From contig CM025855.1 in the NCBI GenBank assembly GCA_003952965.2, forward strand, positions 21,143,122 through 21,207,121: a stretch of 64,000 bases of DNA. The letters are read 5' to 3'. The notes beneath the pieces are model-generated. The model was not told the origin of the DNA, did no database searches, and saw only the letters and a list, made by a program, of their open reading frames with translations. The position numbers and the translations under genes were made by a program. How positions within the stretch are numbered: the first letter of the stretch is position 1; each line of letters begins with the position of its first letter. Origin of the DNA: Morella rubra (taxonomy: Eukaryota; Streptophyta; Magnoliopsida; Fagales; Myricaceae). Positions 10,640-23,281 of the stretch are shown here, one piece after another.

Positions 10640-12360
10640 ACGGGAATGTTTTGAGGGAACATATGATGTGCAGGTGGCATATCCTTAATGCTCATCGGAA
10701 TATATGTATATCTATATATATATATATATATATAAAAACGTACGTTCGCGTGCCAATTTCTTGTACGATATTCATCTTCTTGAACTTTCATTTCTTTTAT
10801 TGTTTGTGTCGAGATGTTTTTGATCCATTAGGAGTTGAGACTAATCCTGTTGATACACTATAAATAATATATATAAATTAAATAAAACCTTTAATGTCTT
10901 TTAATTTCTGTTAATATTCTTGATCTTCCCCCCTAATATATATATATATTATATTCGTTGCATGTGACCAAAGCCACGATTGGAAAGGCATACCAATCAT
11001 TTAATTTGACTTGGATTGATATTCAAGCTCCCGTGTGCATTTTTTGAAAATTAATTAGCAACAATTTTTCTAAAGAAATATATATATATATATATGGTTC
11101 TTTCTTATAATTGTTTAATAAGGTCAATGGCTAGGGAGTTCTTGCTCCATGATCGATATGGATATGAGTTTCACCCTGGCCCTTGTACATGACAAGCTAA
11201 TTAAAACACTACCCCACTCCCTCCCCAGAGAAGAACAGAATTTAGAAAAGGCACATCAGTTGGCACGAGTCGATTATTAGGCATTAATATTTCATTAGAC
11301 GCATTAACAAAATCCTTGATTTTAGGCTAATGATACATGAAAACATTAATCCGTTCTCTTCATGAGAAAAGCAGCAAATTAAATTTGGCTTACTCTATGT
11401 TTTGTACCTTTTACGTACCATGCCTTGAGTACTAATTTGTGGCTAGTAATACTTATTTTATTGCTCATGAATAAGAGACAAAATAAATGTAAAGCAACCG
11501 AGCCATCAGAGATCCATTGTCCTAAATAAATTAACCATGCTTAATTTGTCCGTCTGATACATTTTAAAAATAACATTATATTTATATAAAAGTCCAAATA
11601 AAATATGCACATATATGGATAATATTGGGTAAGAAATGGGTAGAACAAAGAATATGATGCTTGAAGGAAGGAGGGCGATGGCCGAGTGTATATCTAACTA
11701 CTTTTTTCTATGATCTGTACCTCTTCAGTACGTTTTCTCCTTTTCTTTTTTGCTTTTAATTTTTATGCAAAAGGTTTGACATGAGGCCTAATCAGGAAAG
11801 TTGCGAAATATATATATAGAAACCAAAACCACGCTTGAGAAGGCAGAGTTGACTAGAAGATCAGAGCATGGTTGGATTGATACTCGTGCTAGCTAGCCAA
11901 CAAAAGAATTTGTTGTTTTTTGGAAATGTTTGCCCTAGGGAGGTCTAATTAATTAATAATGCTTTATCAGGGAACAATTTTCGAAATTAATTAACCTATA
12001 TATTGTTATTATTTCCCAAAAAATAAAAAATAAAATGCATAGACATATCGACCCTTAAAGTTGTTTATAGTATATAAAGACACAATATGAAGCTTTTCCC
12101 ACTGTCTAGATAGCTACATATGTATACACACACTTAGACAATATATTATAACTTATACACAGATCTCCAATATCTGTCTGATGCACAAAACCGGAATTTC
12201 ACAGACCACTTTTATCTTTTTGTAAAGATATTGACCCGATATCATCAGTTTGGCATCGGCTTATTTGAGTCGATCATTTCTCGATCTAATGCATTTAATT
12301 ACTCTAGTTAATTTAGCGAGATGACTAAAATCCTCGGGCATATACAAATGATATGTAAAC
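10640..12360. other. AT-rich intergenic region, no gene seen
   Basis: It contains (AT)n tracts near 10709-10735, 10938-10950 and 11080-11096. Open frames are short and without motifs. The proximal part presumably holds upstream regulatory DNA of the RNase gene; the distal part leads into the pararetroviral insertion. Confidence 0.5.
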
Positions 12361-15112
12361 GAGATGACCAAAATAGTATCTCTGATTTCCTTACCCATGA
12401 ATTCTAAGTCAACTCAAACCTTCAGGATTGGAATATCCCCAAGGTTCCGGCCAGTAGTGAAATATACTCCAAATCAAGTTTTAATCCTTTATCCTTTAAA
12501 GGTAATTATCATGTCAAAACCTTAGAGCAGGTTTATGCTCTGAGTAAAACCCATGAGAAATGTCAACTTTGGTCTTCGGATGTTCTTAAAAAACATAGAG
12601 AACAAGGGTTCAACTACATTCACATAGGATTAGTCCAAGTTGCAGTTAAACCATTAACCCGGAAAGGGATTAATGTTTTTGTTTTGTTGTGTCTTCGTGA
12701 TGCTAGGTTCACAGATTACAGCACAAGTATCTTAGGTATAATCGAGTCCAGTCTCCATAATGGTTCCATCCATTTTGATTGTTTTCCTGATTTTATCTTA
12801 AGTTTAAGTGATAAACATCTTCTAAAAGCCTTAACCTTGAACATTAAAACTTCAGGTTATGAGATGTTAGAAGGAAGTCAACCTTTAGCTTTGATCTATA
12901 GGATTTATTGCAAGTGCATCCGAACTAATTTAAATGTTCATGCCTTAGTCAAAAGTCCTAAAGACCAAACATTGTTAATCTAAAGTCATACCAATGATGC
13001 CAACATCAAGGTCCCCAAGTCAATTGTCTGGAAAGAGGTCACTCTTCCTAGTGAATGGATCTTAAAAAATGAGAATCCAACCAAACCAGTTCATAGTGAC
13101 ATCACAAGTTAGATATGATCCAGCAATATCTGGATGGTTCAGTTAGGATTAGTTTTGATGAACCACGTAGGTTCACACCTCTTAGGATTCAGGAACCAAG
13201 TAGTCGTGCTTCCAGACGTTCTACTTCTAGTATCCCTGAACCCATTCGTAGAGACCTTTATCTTCCACTCAAAGGAGTCCAAGTAAATTCTCAGGTTAGC
13301 ACCCCCTTGTATTCTACCCATTCAACAAGTAACTGTTGAAGAAGATGATGAGCAGGGTTCACCTACTCAGACAGATTTCGAGTCTGTAATCAATCCTCAG
13401 TTAATGACCATAAGTAAAGCCTTTAGTCCAGACATGAAAACTCTAGAAGATGAGTTTATGTCTGAAGCCAATATAGTCAAAAGGACTCGGTATCGTGAAA
13501 ATCACACGAAAACCGAAAAGAAAGTCATTTATGACAGGTGGCAATACCTTATGCTTCAATTAGGTACGAACATAAGTTTCTTTGAATATTTGGAGAAATA
13601 TCACCCACAGAACTTGAATTGTCAAGTCCTCACCAAAGTCAAATGGAATACTTCGGATAAAAAGTCCATTCGTGCTAGTCATCCTCCACCCGAGACTATC
13701 ACAGTATCCCATAAAGGATCAGAAGTCATAGCCCCACCCTTTAAGATTCCAGATTTGAATAGTAAGAAACAACTGGCTGAACAAAACAATTACACCAACC
13801 ATATCTCCAAACCATAGGTCATCAGTTAGACAAGATTGAACTTAAACTAGATGGTCAATCTCCCATAACTGAGAAACCTTTAATTCAGTTATCCAGTAAA
13901 CCCGTAGGGTTAGGTCTCCTCTCCAAATAGACAGCCCTTAGTAAAGTCAATCGGATGTTAAGGGAATTAGTCCCAACTGATCCTAGTAAATCGGAAGGTA
14001 AAAAAACCCTCTTCTAATCTTCAAATAGGTGCTCTTAATCAAGTAGACATAGAACCTACATTGGATCCTGATACAAAACACCAAATTAGTGAAATAGAAG
14101 ACCAGTTCAAACAATTAGAAGTCAATAGGATCCACACTCATAGTCCTAATCCTATGTCCCTTACCAAGAACTAGTATAGTAAACCAACTCCTCCTGATCT
14201 TCAATTCGAAGAAAGGAATTTTCATAGTCAATTCTCTGTCTCTTCAGATAAGTTATATGAATGGAATATTGATGGCTTATCTGAGCAGGAAATCCTCAAC
14301 AAACTCCAGCACATGACCATGGTAGCAAATAGCTACTTAGTCATCATGAAGTTGTTGAGTTAATCATCTTCGGTTTCACTGGCTCTTTACACCAATGGTG
14401 GGAAAAGTATCTCACAGAAGAAGAACGTGATTTGATTCGTTATGCAGTTCAACATGATGAAGCAGGTTACCCGATCTTTGATGAAACTATAGGTCAAGGT
14501 GTTAGTGATGGTATTAATACTCTTATTTATACCATTATTAAATATTTTCTTGGTACACCTTGTAATATCTCTGCTAGGATCCATGATCAGCTTAGTAACC
14601 TTAAGTCCCAACCTTAAGTGATTTTAGATGGTATAAAGATGTCTTCATCCCCCGCGTTATGCTTAGAGAAGACTGTAAGAATCTATTTTGGAAAGAAAAA
14701 TTCATTAATGGATTACCCAATCTTTTTGCCCATAAGATTCGTGAAGTCTTAAGTCAACCCTCAGGTATCATAGAATATGATAACCTCACATATGGTGATC
14801 TTGTTAGTACCATCAACAAAGAAGGTTTAAAGATGTGTATTAACATGAAGATTAGTAATCAACTTAGCAAAGATAGTAGAAAAGCTAAGTATGAAATGCG
14901 TAATTTCTGCGAACAGTATGGCCTGCCTCCCATAGCACCAGTCCGTAGGAAACACCAGAAGGAAAGGTCCTCCTTCAAAAAGTCTAACAAATAACACAAA
15001 CGATTCCTTTAGGAAGTATACTCCTCCTGAAGATAGTAAACCTAAGTTTCACAAGAAGTCCTTTAGGAAATAGTCAAAACCAAAGTTTGCCAAAGATAAA
15101 AGTAAAATTAGG

Positions 15113-15154
15113 TGTTACAAATGTAAAAAGTTAGGTCATTACAGTTCAGAATGT
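15113..15154 (+). other. CCHC zinc knuckle of the pararetrovirus
   Basis: The 14 codons read CYKCKKLGHYSSEC, a perfect CX2CX4HX4C nucleic-acid-binding knuckle. It lies between the coat-like region and the protease, as expected in Caulimoviridae. Confidence 0.85.
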
Positions 15155-15878
15155 CATGTTAAGGAAAACATTAACTCCTTAGACATCCCTAATAGTGAAA
15201 AAATTAAGTTATTCTCCATTTTAGAATAAGAGATTCTAGTGGTAGTGATTGGAAATAGAAGATTTTCCATCTTCTAGTTCTAGTTCCAACCCTAGTACTG
15301 ACACAGAGTCTGACACCCCTAACAGAAATTAGGATGTCAAGATAGTTGTTGTCACCCAGGTAAAACTCTTAATGTCATTAGTAAACAGAAAGAACTATTG
15401 ATAGATTTAATCGACAAAGTTGAAGATCCAGAGCTCAAGGCTCAGTATCTTACCAAGTTGAAACATGTTTTACATAAAAAAGATAATAAGTTAAAAATCC
15501 CTGAAACCCAAGTCAGTCTTAATAAAATCTTAGACATGTTTAAGAAAGCCCATAAACCTGTCAGCCTACAAGGTTTACAGACTAAACTCCAACAAGTAAA
15601 ACATGAAATTCGTGAGTTAAAAGCCAAAAAAAAAAAACTTTCGAACAAGAAGTCCTCCTTCTCAAAATTAATCAAAATTTTAAGCAACAAAGCCAACCGT
15701 TTGAGTCTAACCACTCAGAACCTAAACCCCAACCACTTTCTCTCTTATCCTTAAGGAAGATCCTGAAAGTAGTAACAAATTCCTCAGTATAGTAAGTCGA
15801 ATGCATTTCTAGAAATGACATTCTAAAGTTCCCATTATAGTTAACTCTAAATATTCTTTTGAGGTTATTGCCCTTATA

Positions 15879-15893
15879 GATTCAGGTGCTGAT
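15879..15893 (+). other. aspartic protease active-site motif (DSGAD)
   Basis: The five codons read D-S-G-A-D and are preceded by hydrophobic residues (ALI), the pattern of retroviral-type aspartic proteases in pararetroviruses. The surrounding frame is broken, so this is a remnant. Confidence 0.75.
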
Positions 15894-16691
15894 CTTAATT
15901 GTATTCAGGAAGGTTTAATCCCCACCAAGTACTATGAGAAGTCAAATGAACGACTCCTCTCTGCCAATGGTAGTCAGATGGGTATTAATTACAAGTTAAC
16001 AAAAACACATACTTGTAAAAATAATGTCTGCTTTAAGTCACCCTTTGTTTCAGTAAAAAACATGCCTGATCAGAAAGTTATTTTAGGCACTCCTTTCACC
16101 TGTCTGTTATATCCTTTCACCACAAGTAGTGAAGGACTTACAACCAACATCTTTGGTCAAGACGTTATCTTTGAGTTTGTTAGTCCTCCTAGGCCTCACG
16201 AACTTACCATGTTATAGGAAGCCTCCGTTAGTAAAACTCTCAATTTCATTGTTAGTAAGACTCAGCATTTTGATTTTCTGAAGGAAGAAATCAAGTTCAA
16301 AATAATTGAGGACTAACTCTTAAGTCAAAATCTGCAATCTCAGATTAAGTCATTCTAGGATAAGTTTGAACAACAAGTCTGTTCTGATCTTCCCAACGCT
16401 TTCTGGCATCGAAAGCAACACATAGTCAAGTTACCATATGTTCCGGAGTTTAGTGAGAAAAACATTCCCATTAAAGCTCGTCTAATTCAAATGAATCAAG
16501 AGATGATGGAGTTCTGCAAAAAAGAAATCTAAGATCTATTAGGTAAAGGAATCATTCGTCATAGTAAATCCCCTTGGTCTTGTTCTACTTTCTATGTCTA
16601 CAAAAATACAGAAACAGAAAGAGGAACTCCCAGATTAGTCATCAACTACAAGCCTCTAAACAAAGTCCTTCAGTGGATTCAGTATCCTATT

Positions 16692-16949
16692 TTGGATAAA
16701 TGGGATCTCATAGGTCGCCTTTCAGAAGCTACAGTGTATAGTAAATTCAATATGAAAAGTGGATTTTGGCAAATCCAAGTTCATGTGTCAGATAAGTACA
16801 AAACTGCATTTACCGCTCCTTTTGGACATTACGAATGGAATGTAATGCCCTTTGGTTTGAAAAATGCTCCAAGTGAATTCCAAAATATCATCAATGATAT
16901 TTTCAACCCCTATAGTCATTTCACCATTGTCTATATTGATGTGTTCTAG
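16692..16949 (+). pseudogene. reverse transcriptase core of the pararetrovirus
   Basis: The open piece contains KSGFWQIQV, PFGHYEWNVMPFGLKNAPSEF and IVYIDV, matching RT motifs of Caulimoviridae/Ty3-type polymerases. Upstream, an RLVINYKPLNK block (about 16630-16665) is the preceding RT motif. The catalytic Y-I-D-D has lost its second aspartate and a stop follows two codons later. RNase H blocks follow: TDASEIGY near 17370, then NYSTIKKEILSI (about 17472-17507). Confidence 0.85.
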
Positions 16950-19576
16950 TCTTCTCAGGTCCATTGATGAACATTGGAAACAACTTCATAAGTTCCTTCA
17001 CATTGTTAAGTCAAATGGCTTAGTAGTTTCAACCCCTAAGATCAAGTTATTCCAAACTAAAGTCTGATTTTTAGGTTTTAATATTTATCAAGGTCAAATC
17101 CAACATATTGATAGGCCATTCAATTTGCTGAAAAATTCCCTGATGTTATCCTAGACAAAACCCAACTCCAAAGGTTTCTAGGGTCCCTCAATTATGTTGC
17201 TGAATTCTACCAGAATCTTCGACATCAATGTAAACTTCTTTTTGATCATCTCCAAAAGAATCCTCCACCTGGACTAAAGAGCATACTGCCATTGTCCAGC
17301 TCATTGAGTTAATGTTAAGTCACTCCCTTGTCTAGGCATCCCTTCTCTGGATTCTTCAAAATAGTCGAAACCGATGCCTCAGAAATTGGTTACACGCATT
17401 CTCAAATAGAAAGTCATGCTTGATTCCCTAGAAAAAATTGTCCATTTCAATTGGAATCTGGCTCAGCAGAATTATAGTACTATCAAAAAAGAAATTTTAT
17501 CTATATTACTATGCATAAGCAAATTTCAAGTTGATTTATTAAATCAAAAATTTTTGGTTCGTGTTCATTGCAAAAGTGCAAAATTTCTTTTAGAAAAAGC
17601 TGTTCAAAACATTGCATCCAAACATATTTTTGCTCATTGGCAAGCCATTTAAAGTATTTTTGATTTTGATATTGAGTACATCAAAGGAAGCCAAAATAGT
17701 ATGCCTGATTTCCTTACCCGTGAATTCTTATAGGATTCCCATGGCTCCTAAACCCAAAGGAAAAGAACCTGCCAAGTCAAGCACCACCACCAAAGTTATC
17801 TCCCGGACATGTTGTCCTCCAACTAGGTTGTTTAGTCACCTATGACCCATCTCCCAGTCAACCTACAAATAATGCTAACCGATTTCGTGTCTTAGGCGAA
17901 GTACCAAAACCTTCACTTATAGCCAGAGTCTGACCTCAATCTGCTCTAGCCTTAGTAAACCGAATAGGTCAACCAACCTATTCAGCTTTATCCTTTTCTA
18001 GTAATCCCTATCAAGTCATTGAGACTTTGTCTCGGCCCAGTCTTCGATAAGACTACCAAATACGCCCAGTCTCCGATAAAAGACTACAAAGTAAAATTTC
18101 GTACATTCCCAAGAATACATTTGTATTCTTTTTGAAACCCTACATCAGTCAGGTGTTCCATGTCGAGCCATGTCACAAGTGCCTGCTTGACCAAAAATGG
18201 GACAATTTGACAGGCAGTCAGCAAGATAAAGAACTGGTCAAAAAAATGCAAGTAATTGATCTGGTTCAAGCTTATTTGCCACCCAAATGAAAATTCATCC
18301 CAGATCACCCTTCTAAGTCCATTAGCTTTTACAAAGCTATTCTAGTCAGCATTGGTTATGTAAAAATCGGCCCTATCATTGATCAATTCGATTTGACTCA
18401 GAAGAAAGTTATCTTCCACAAGTTATTCATAGTTCTAATCTTGTCTTGTGATGAATGGGGATCACATGAATTACGAGATCTTCCAGGTCATCCCATTCCC
18501 TTCAGTTATTATGATTATAATGAAGCATGCACTAAAGTACTTCTCTACCAAAATGAGTCTTTCACTCATTCTTGGTTCCTCAACTTTGATAGTAAATTCT
18601 CAAGTCAATTTCCTTCACGGTTTCACCACTGGTGGCAAATGTTCGGCTCCCTTCCTGAAACTTTCCCTTTTCTTCTTCTTAAGGCCATGAAAGTTTACTC
18701 CACAAGTCATAAAGTTTACTACCATCAAACTCAATTTCCCATAATTTTCCTATTTTCGAGTAAATACAAGATCTCTTGGATTCTTTAATGAGAATACCAA
18801 GACACACTCATATATTTTATGTAAAATTGTCGAACGCTAGCTCATCAGCTAATGACAGCCGCCATTCCCAACAAGGAACACTCCAGCGAACGTACTAAAT
18901 TCTTGCAGCGGATTTTTTTTTTTTTTTAAAAAGCTAGCAATTAACGCGCATACGGAACTTGGGATCCTATTTCTATACTTGCATCTTGATCAATGACTTG
19001 AAGTAATTAATTACAAAACAGTCTCAAAATACCAATCGGTTAAAAATCTTAAACTTTACTAGGCCGAATAACCCATGACCACCACACACGGAGGCTCATG
19101 TCGGCTCTTTCAAAAATTATATCTAAACCTTTAATGAAACAACAAAAAGGGAAGAGGACATTCTCGTCGGTCCCTCTTCTAGATGTCCCGCCTGAAATGT
19201 TGTCTGGAATGGTACAATTTAAAACTGTGAGTCGAAAGACTCAGTAAGGGTTTATATGCAATAAATAATGCATGTCTTGCATAAATCATGGATGCACATT
19301 GATGCTTGCATATGCATGAGACAACGTACTTGATAAAAAAAACATTTCTTGCTTGAAAATATTCTTTCTTGATTTGGCTACTTATCACGCTCCATTTACC
19401 CCTGAAGTCAGGGTTGTGCGTTCCTTTCGGAACTATTCCCTTTTTCCCTTGGGAACACATCATTTGGTTGAGCTAGCCCTTGTGTGGCCCCAGGCCTGAT
19501 GGCTAGACTCAACCCTTGGAGGTTCACACCTTCTTGCAAGCATCCTTCGGTGTGATTGCACATACCTCGGGACCTA

Positions 19577-19665
19577 CCCATCCTTCTCTCATTCGTCCTT
19601 CGGAGTGGGTGCCCTTAGGAATCATCCATCCTTCTCGCATTCGTCCTTCGGAGTGGATGTCCTAT
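19577..19665. repeat. tandem repeat, two units with 48-bp period
   Basis: The unit CCATCCTTCTC.CATTCGTCCTTCGGAGTGG occurs twice with a 48-bp offset (19580 and 19628 as anchors). A partial third copy of the TCCTTCGG phrase lies just upstream near 19543. Part of the LTR-like insertion. Confidence 0.65.
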
Positions 19666-19735
19666 CTTATTGGTACGGTACCGACCGTCTTATTTAGTCC
19701 TTTAACTTGACTTGTGATAACATACTTATCATTTT

Positions 19736-19905
19736 CATTTGCACAAAGAAACTTATGCAAATGCTCATGTCATGTCATGCTTGATAATGCCATGCTTGAT
19801 AATGAGAAATCATAATACTCCTCATGCTTTCATTTGCACAAAAATTTCTTTTTCATTCAAGAAAATCATGCAAATGCTCGTGTCATGCCATGCTTGATAT
19901 GCTTA
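19736..19905. repeat. imperfect tandem duplication of about 95 bp
   Basis: The phrases CATTTGCACAAA..., ATGCAAATGCTC.TGTCATG and CATGCTTGATA occur twice (about 19736-19800 and 19830-19905). Part of the same LTR-like insertion. Confidence 0.6.
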
Positions 19906-21496
19906 TTCATAAATATTCATGCTGTGTATCATTCCAGTTTTTCGGAAAAACGTAAGTTTCTACTTACAAATTCCACTTACCTCCGTCCACTTGAGCGAAT
20001 GGCAGCACCTTGCCTACAATTGATTCATACTAAAGTTATTCATAGGCTTACTAAATGTATAGAGTAGTCACTCAATTATTCACAACTCATCATACAAAAT
20101 CGCCACCCATATTTTTGACTATCAATGGTGACCCTATAATGAAATGTTCTTCTAAGGATGCCGAAGCCATAAAAATTGGATTCTAAACTGATCCTTACAC
20201 AAATTTTCATAACATATCAAAATTCTAAGTAATTTGAAGCTCATTTGCTACTCAAAACCTTACCCGAAAATACAAGCTGCTGAGGACGTCCAAGCGGGCA
20301 GCCCCGACGTCTCCAACTTAAAAATTCATAACTTCAAAAAAACATGGCTCCAAATTACATGAAATTTATTTGAAATATTCAGCTTTCATAGGTCAAGATT
20401 GGGGGTAAAATTCACAACAGCAGGTTTCCATACATTTTTACAAACACTTCTTATTAGGCGAAAATCCTACAACAATGCTGTGCCTCCAGCTCGGCCTTCC
20501 ATTTTCAAAATACACAACTCATTCATTTTACCTCTAAATCACACGAAATTTATCTTAAAATGTTCTTCTTTCCTTAAACTTAAAATTCAAGACCAACCTC
20601 GTAAAATTTGGACTTAACATGATCCTCAAAAGACATCCGAAATGGGCTGACATTCCGGACGTGCAAGGCTGCTGGCAGCTTGACGTCCGGGCCTTAAACA
20701 ACGCATATCTCACTCGATAGTTATCGGAATCATCCAAGGTATGGCTTAAAATCTTCCTATTTCCTAGGTCTACGATCTAGGATCCTCTTAAGATCAAGGG
20801 ATAAGCACAAGTACATCAGAACACACTCCAAATTCGAGTCTTGAAATCTGCAGAGGTTAAATTTCAGCAACAACAATAATCAACCTTTCCTAAATCCTCC
20901 AACAACCAAACCCTAATCTCTTCATGTCACCAACAATCATCCAAGGCTAATTTAACATCCCATAACAGCAACCATTCTCTCACATTCTTCCCTCTTATAC
21001 AACTCCAATTCAAAGTTTACAACAAAACCATGATTCATCAAGCTAAACTATTGCATTTACCCATTTCTTGGACTTTTTATCAAACACCTAAGGTGCATTA
21101 TTGGTCCTCTTGCATTTTTCAGATCTTCTAACACTTAGGGCTTGGTGGTTTCTTGTAACATGCATAACCCTAACACATCAAGCCAATAAATTCGGCCATA
21201 CACACACCAACCGATTTCAGCCCTCTTTTAAGCTTTTTATCAAACACTTAGGGTTCATAAATGGTTTCTCTTGAGTAGGATTTCCAGATCTGGCCATTTC
21301 CCCATGTTTTCATGTAAGATCTATACTACCCTTAAATACTAGCAAGATCTACACTAAACACCCAAGAACACAAGGAGAAAACAACCTAAACAACTACCAA
21401 CAACAACCAACCATTACAAGAAAACAAGAAGAAAATGGGAGAGATGGGGTAATGATTTTCGGCCAGCAATTTTACCTTTGTTTCTCCTCTTTCTCC

Positions 21497-21565
21497 TTCT
21501 TCTTCTTCTCTCTTCTCTTCTTCTTCTTCTTCTTCTTCTTCTTCTTCTTCTTCTTCTTCTTCTCT
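21497..21565. repeat. (TTC)n microsatellite
   Basis: An almost pure TTC/TCT array. It creates an artefactual poly-arginine frame on the minus strand, which I do not annotate. Confidence 0.9.
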
Positions 21566-22400
21566 TCTCGGTGGCTGCCTTAAGCAAGTGAATGTGCGGT
21601 TTTTCTAGGGCAAGGGAGTGAAATACGCAAAAGAGGGGGGGGGGGAAAGGCGGGCTTGGGGGAAAAGACAAGGCTGCCCCCCCCTTTTTTTCTCTTTCAC
21701 GTGATCCCCCTCTTCCTTTCTTTCTCTTTTTTTTTTTTTTTTTTGCTACCATATAAATTCCCAAATCATGCCATCCCATTTTAAACCCTAGTCTCCCACA
21801 TTTTCAAGGTTAAAGCCCTAATTAAATTCTTCCAATTAAATTCTTCCAATATTGTAACTTAGGGGGCCTAAAATAATTAGCTCAAAGCAATTGCAAATAA
21901 TATAACATTTAAATCCTAGCTTAAAACTCATAAAAACGCTAGGGGAAAATTCCACCTAGACATAACATTAGATTAATCTCCCCATACATGCCTCTCTCAA
22001 AAATTAGAGTAATAATAATAATTAGAGCAATACAAACTTAAGGAGTCATAATTCAACAACAAAAATGGTGGGACAAATTTCAGTTTGATCGCATTATTTT
22101 CCAAGTTAGAAAGGAATTTCCTCCTCAACAGGAAATTCCCAATATATGGTTGACAAAGCTAGTTTCCAGACAGCTGTGGCTTTTGCCATGGCCTAAGTAA
22201 AAACCAAGGAAGATTTGCTAGAGTTCTACCAACAACTCCAGATTCAAGAGCCAGATCAGCGACTAGGACCCAGATGAGCATTCACCAGCCTCATCTCACT
22301 TGTCCTTTGCCAGTCAAGCCAAACCTAACTACTTGGACCCATTATTCCAAGATAGTCAGAACCCGTATGATCTCGATGAAGATTTCTAAAGCCATGTAAT

Positions 22401-23280
22401 CTCCACTGACATATAATGTCAAAGTTAGCCGAAAGTAACCTCTACAAGTCACTATTCAAGCACAGTAAAAGTCAACAATGAAAGCAGCTGAAAGTAGCCA
22501 ACATGTCAATGTTCATCCATAGTCAAAGCATGGGTGATTACATAGTATCCATGTGATTCTATAGTCACCCTTCTGTCTTTAAAAATAGAAGTCCAAGTCA
22601 TTTGAAATAAGATTTCGAACTCCGATTCGATTCTGCTCTCTCTCTCTCTCTCTAGGATAACAATATCCCCCCTCAAGTCTTTCTATCCTTTCTAAGTCTT
22701 CGAGTCATGTATCCGGCATTATCTTTCTATCTTAGTCATTTGTGTAAGTATTTTCCAAGTCTTAGTCAATTATGTAAATATTTTTCAAGTCTTTGAAGTA
22801 CATTGCAAGTTTCAAGTCATATTTATCTTTTTACGATATCTCTACAACATGCATACCACCAGATTGAATAGTTTTAAGTTTCTTCTTCATGCATCCACAC
22901 ATACCACCAGATTGGACGGTTCTAAGTTACTGCTTTCATGCATTACCGCCTACATGGCCAGTTTATTCATTCCTTTTCTTTAAGTTAATTTTGGTTTTAG
23001 ACCAGTAACAAGTGGATACCTACTAAGTGGCCTTAAATCGCTGACCTGCAGGTAGAACGAAGCTTGTCCCTTTCACAAGGGGTCCGAAAATTATTTGTGT
23101 TTATATCTACTACTCTCTGCTTCTTTTGATGGCCCGTCTTCACCACTCTCTCTCTAATCACCGCTTTCGCCCCTTCAAAGTCAGTCACCTGGTGGCCAGT
23201 ACAACCTTTTGGCATCAAAGCCAAGTATGGGTAGTAGTGATCTGTATCTCTCTTTTGTGTTTCAGTTTTTGGCCATTTAG
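22401..23280 (+). promoter_or_regulatory. pararetroviral promoter and leader region
   Basis: This follows the ORF2 stop. It includes a CTCCACTGAC phrase (22401-22410), repeated 'agtcaa/agtagcc' motifs, an AT-rich TATA-like TTTAAAAATAG at 22578-22588, a (CT)n tract at about 22635-22654 and then an untranslated leader carrying the primer site at 23210. The layout (ORF2 end, promoter, leader, primer site, ORF1) is that of the large intergenic region of a caulimovirid. Activity is not implied. Confidence 0.5.
23210..23222 (+). promoter_or_regulatory. candidate tRNA-Met primer-binding site
   Basis: TGGCATCAAAGCC matches the canonical plant retroelement site TGGTATCAGAGCC at 11 of 13 positions. 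Its position, downstream of the TATA-like box and upstream of a new ORF1 start, fits the minus-strand primer site of Caulimoviridae. Confidence 0.6.
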
Positions 23281-23281
23281 T

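Larger units (their letters stand above)
12394..17733 (+). pseudogene. pararetroviral ORF1 polyprotein remnant
   Basis: This is the polyprotein of an endogenous caulimovirid and is broken throughout. The movement-protein-like part lies at about 12400-13000 (open piece 12684-12983, including LCLRDARF). The coat-like part lies in pieces at 13404-13817, 14150-14610 and 14659-14994. A CCHC knuckle is at 15113-15154, a protease motif at 15879-15893, reverse transcriptase at about 16540-17100 and RNase H at about 17360-17730. In-frame stops occur, for example, after 12983, 13817, 14994, 16217, 16949 and 17652, and several frameshifts separate the pieces. In the RT active site the conserved Y-x-D-D reads Y-I-D-V followed by a stop (16932-16949), so even locally it would be inactive. 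It follows a 36-bp duplicate of its own 3' end. Confidence 0.8.
18789..22058 (-). mobile_element. large LTR-like insertion (probable Ty3/gypsy solo LTR, antisense) inside viral ORF2
   Basis: About 3.3 kb of non-coding DNA separates the two halves of the viral ORF2. It contains short tandem repeats (19580-19670; 19736-19900), the GAGTCGAAAGACTCAGTAAGG phrase near 19230, long CAA/CCAA-rich stretches (20860-21420) and a (TTC)n tract, all typical of very long plant gypsy LTRs read in antisense. It starts TGAGAATACC and could end ...TTCAACA, compatible with TG..CA, but a 5-bp target duplication is not evident, so the ends and the solo-LTR call are tentative. Confidence 0.4.
17741..22389 (+). pseudogene. 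pararetroviral ORF2 remnant, split by an insertion
   Basis: It starts at ATG 17741, eight bases after the TAG that ends ORF1, with a basic/Ser-rich N-terminus (MAPKPKGKEPAKSS). Pieces run on through 18.08-18.79 kb (last open piece 18393-18788). The coding pattern resumes at about 22058 (a tryptophan-rich start, then QQEIPNIW) and ends at a TAA (22387-22389) after a DLDEDF tail. Between them lies about 3.3 kb of unrelated LTR-like DNA. Several stops and frameshifts exist in both halves. A second ORF downstream of the polyprotein is known in florendovirus-like elements. Its function is not known to me and I assign none. Confidence 0.5.

Noticed and set aside
10636-10863. 75-codon frame upstream of the RNase gene
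   Set aside because: It crosses an (AT)n microsatellite and has no motif; it is probably promoter DNA.
21414-21779. 121-codon minus-strand frame with a long arginine run
   Set aside because: It is the translation of a (TTC)n microsatellite and flanking poly-purine tracts inside an LTR-like insertion.
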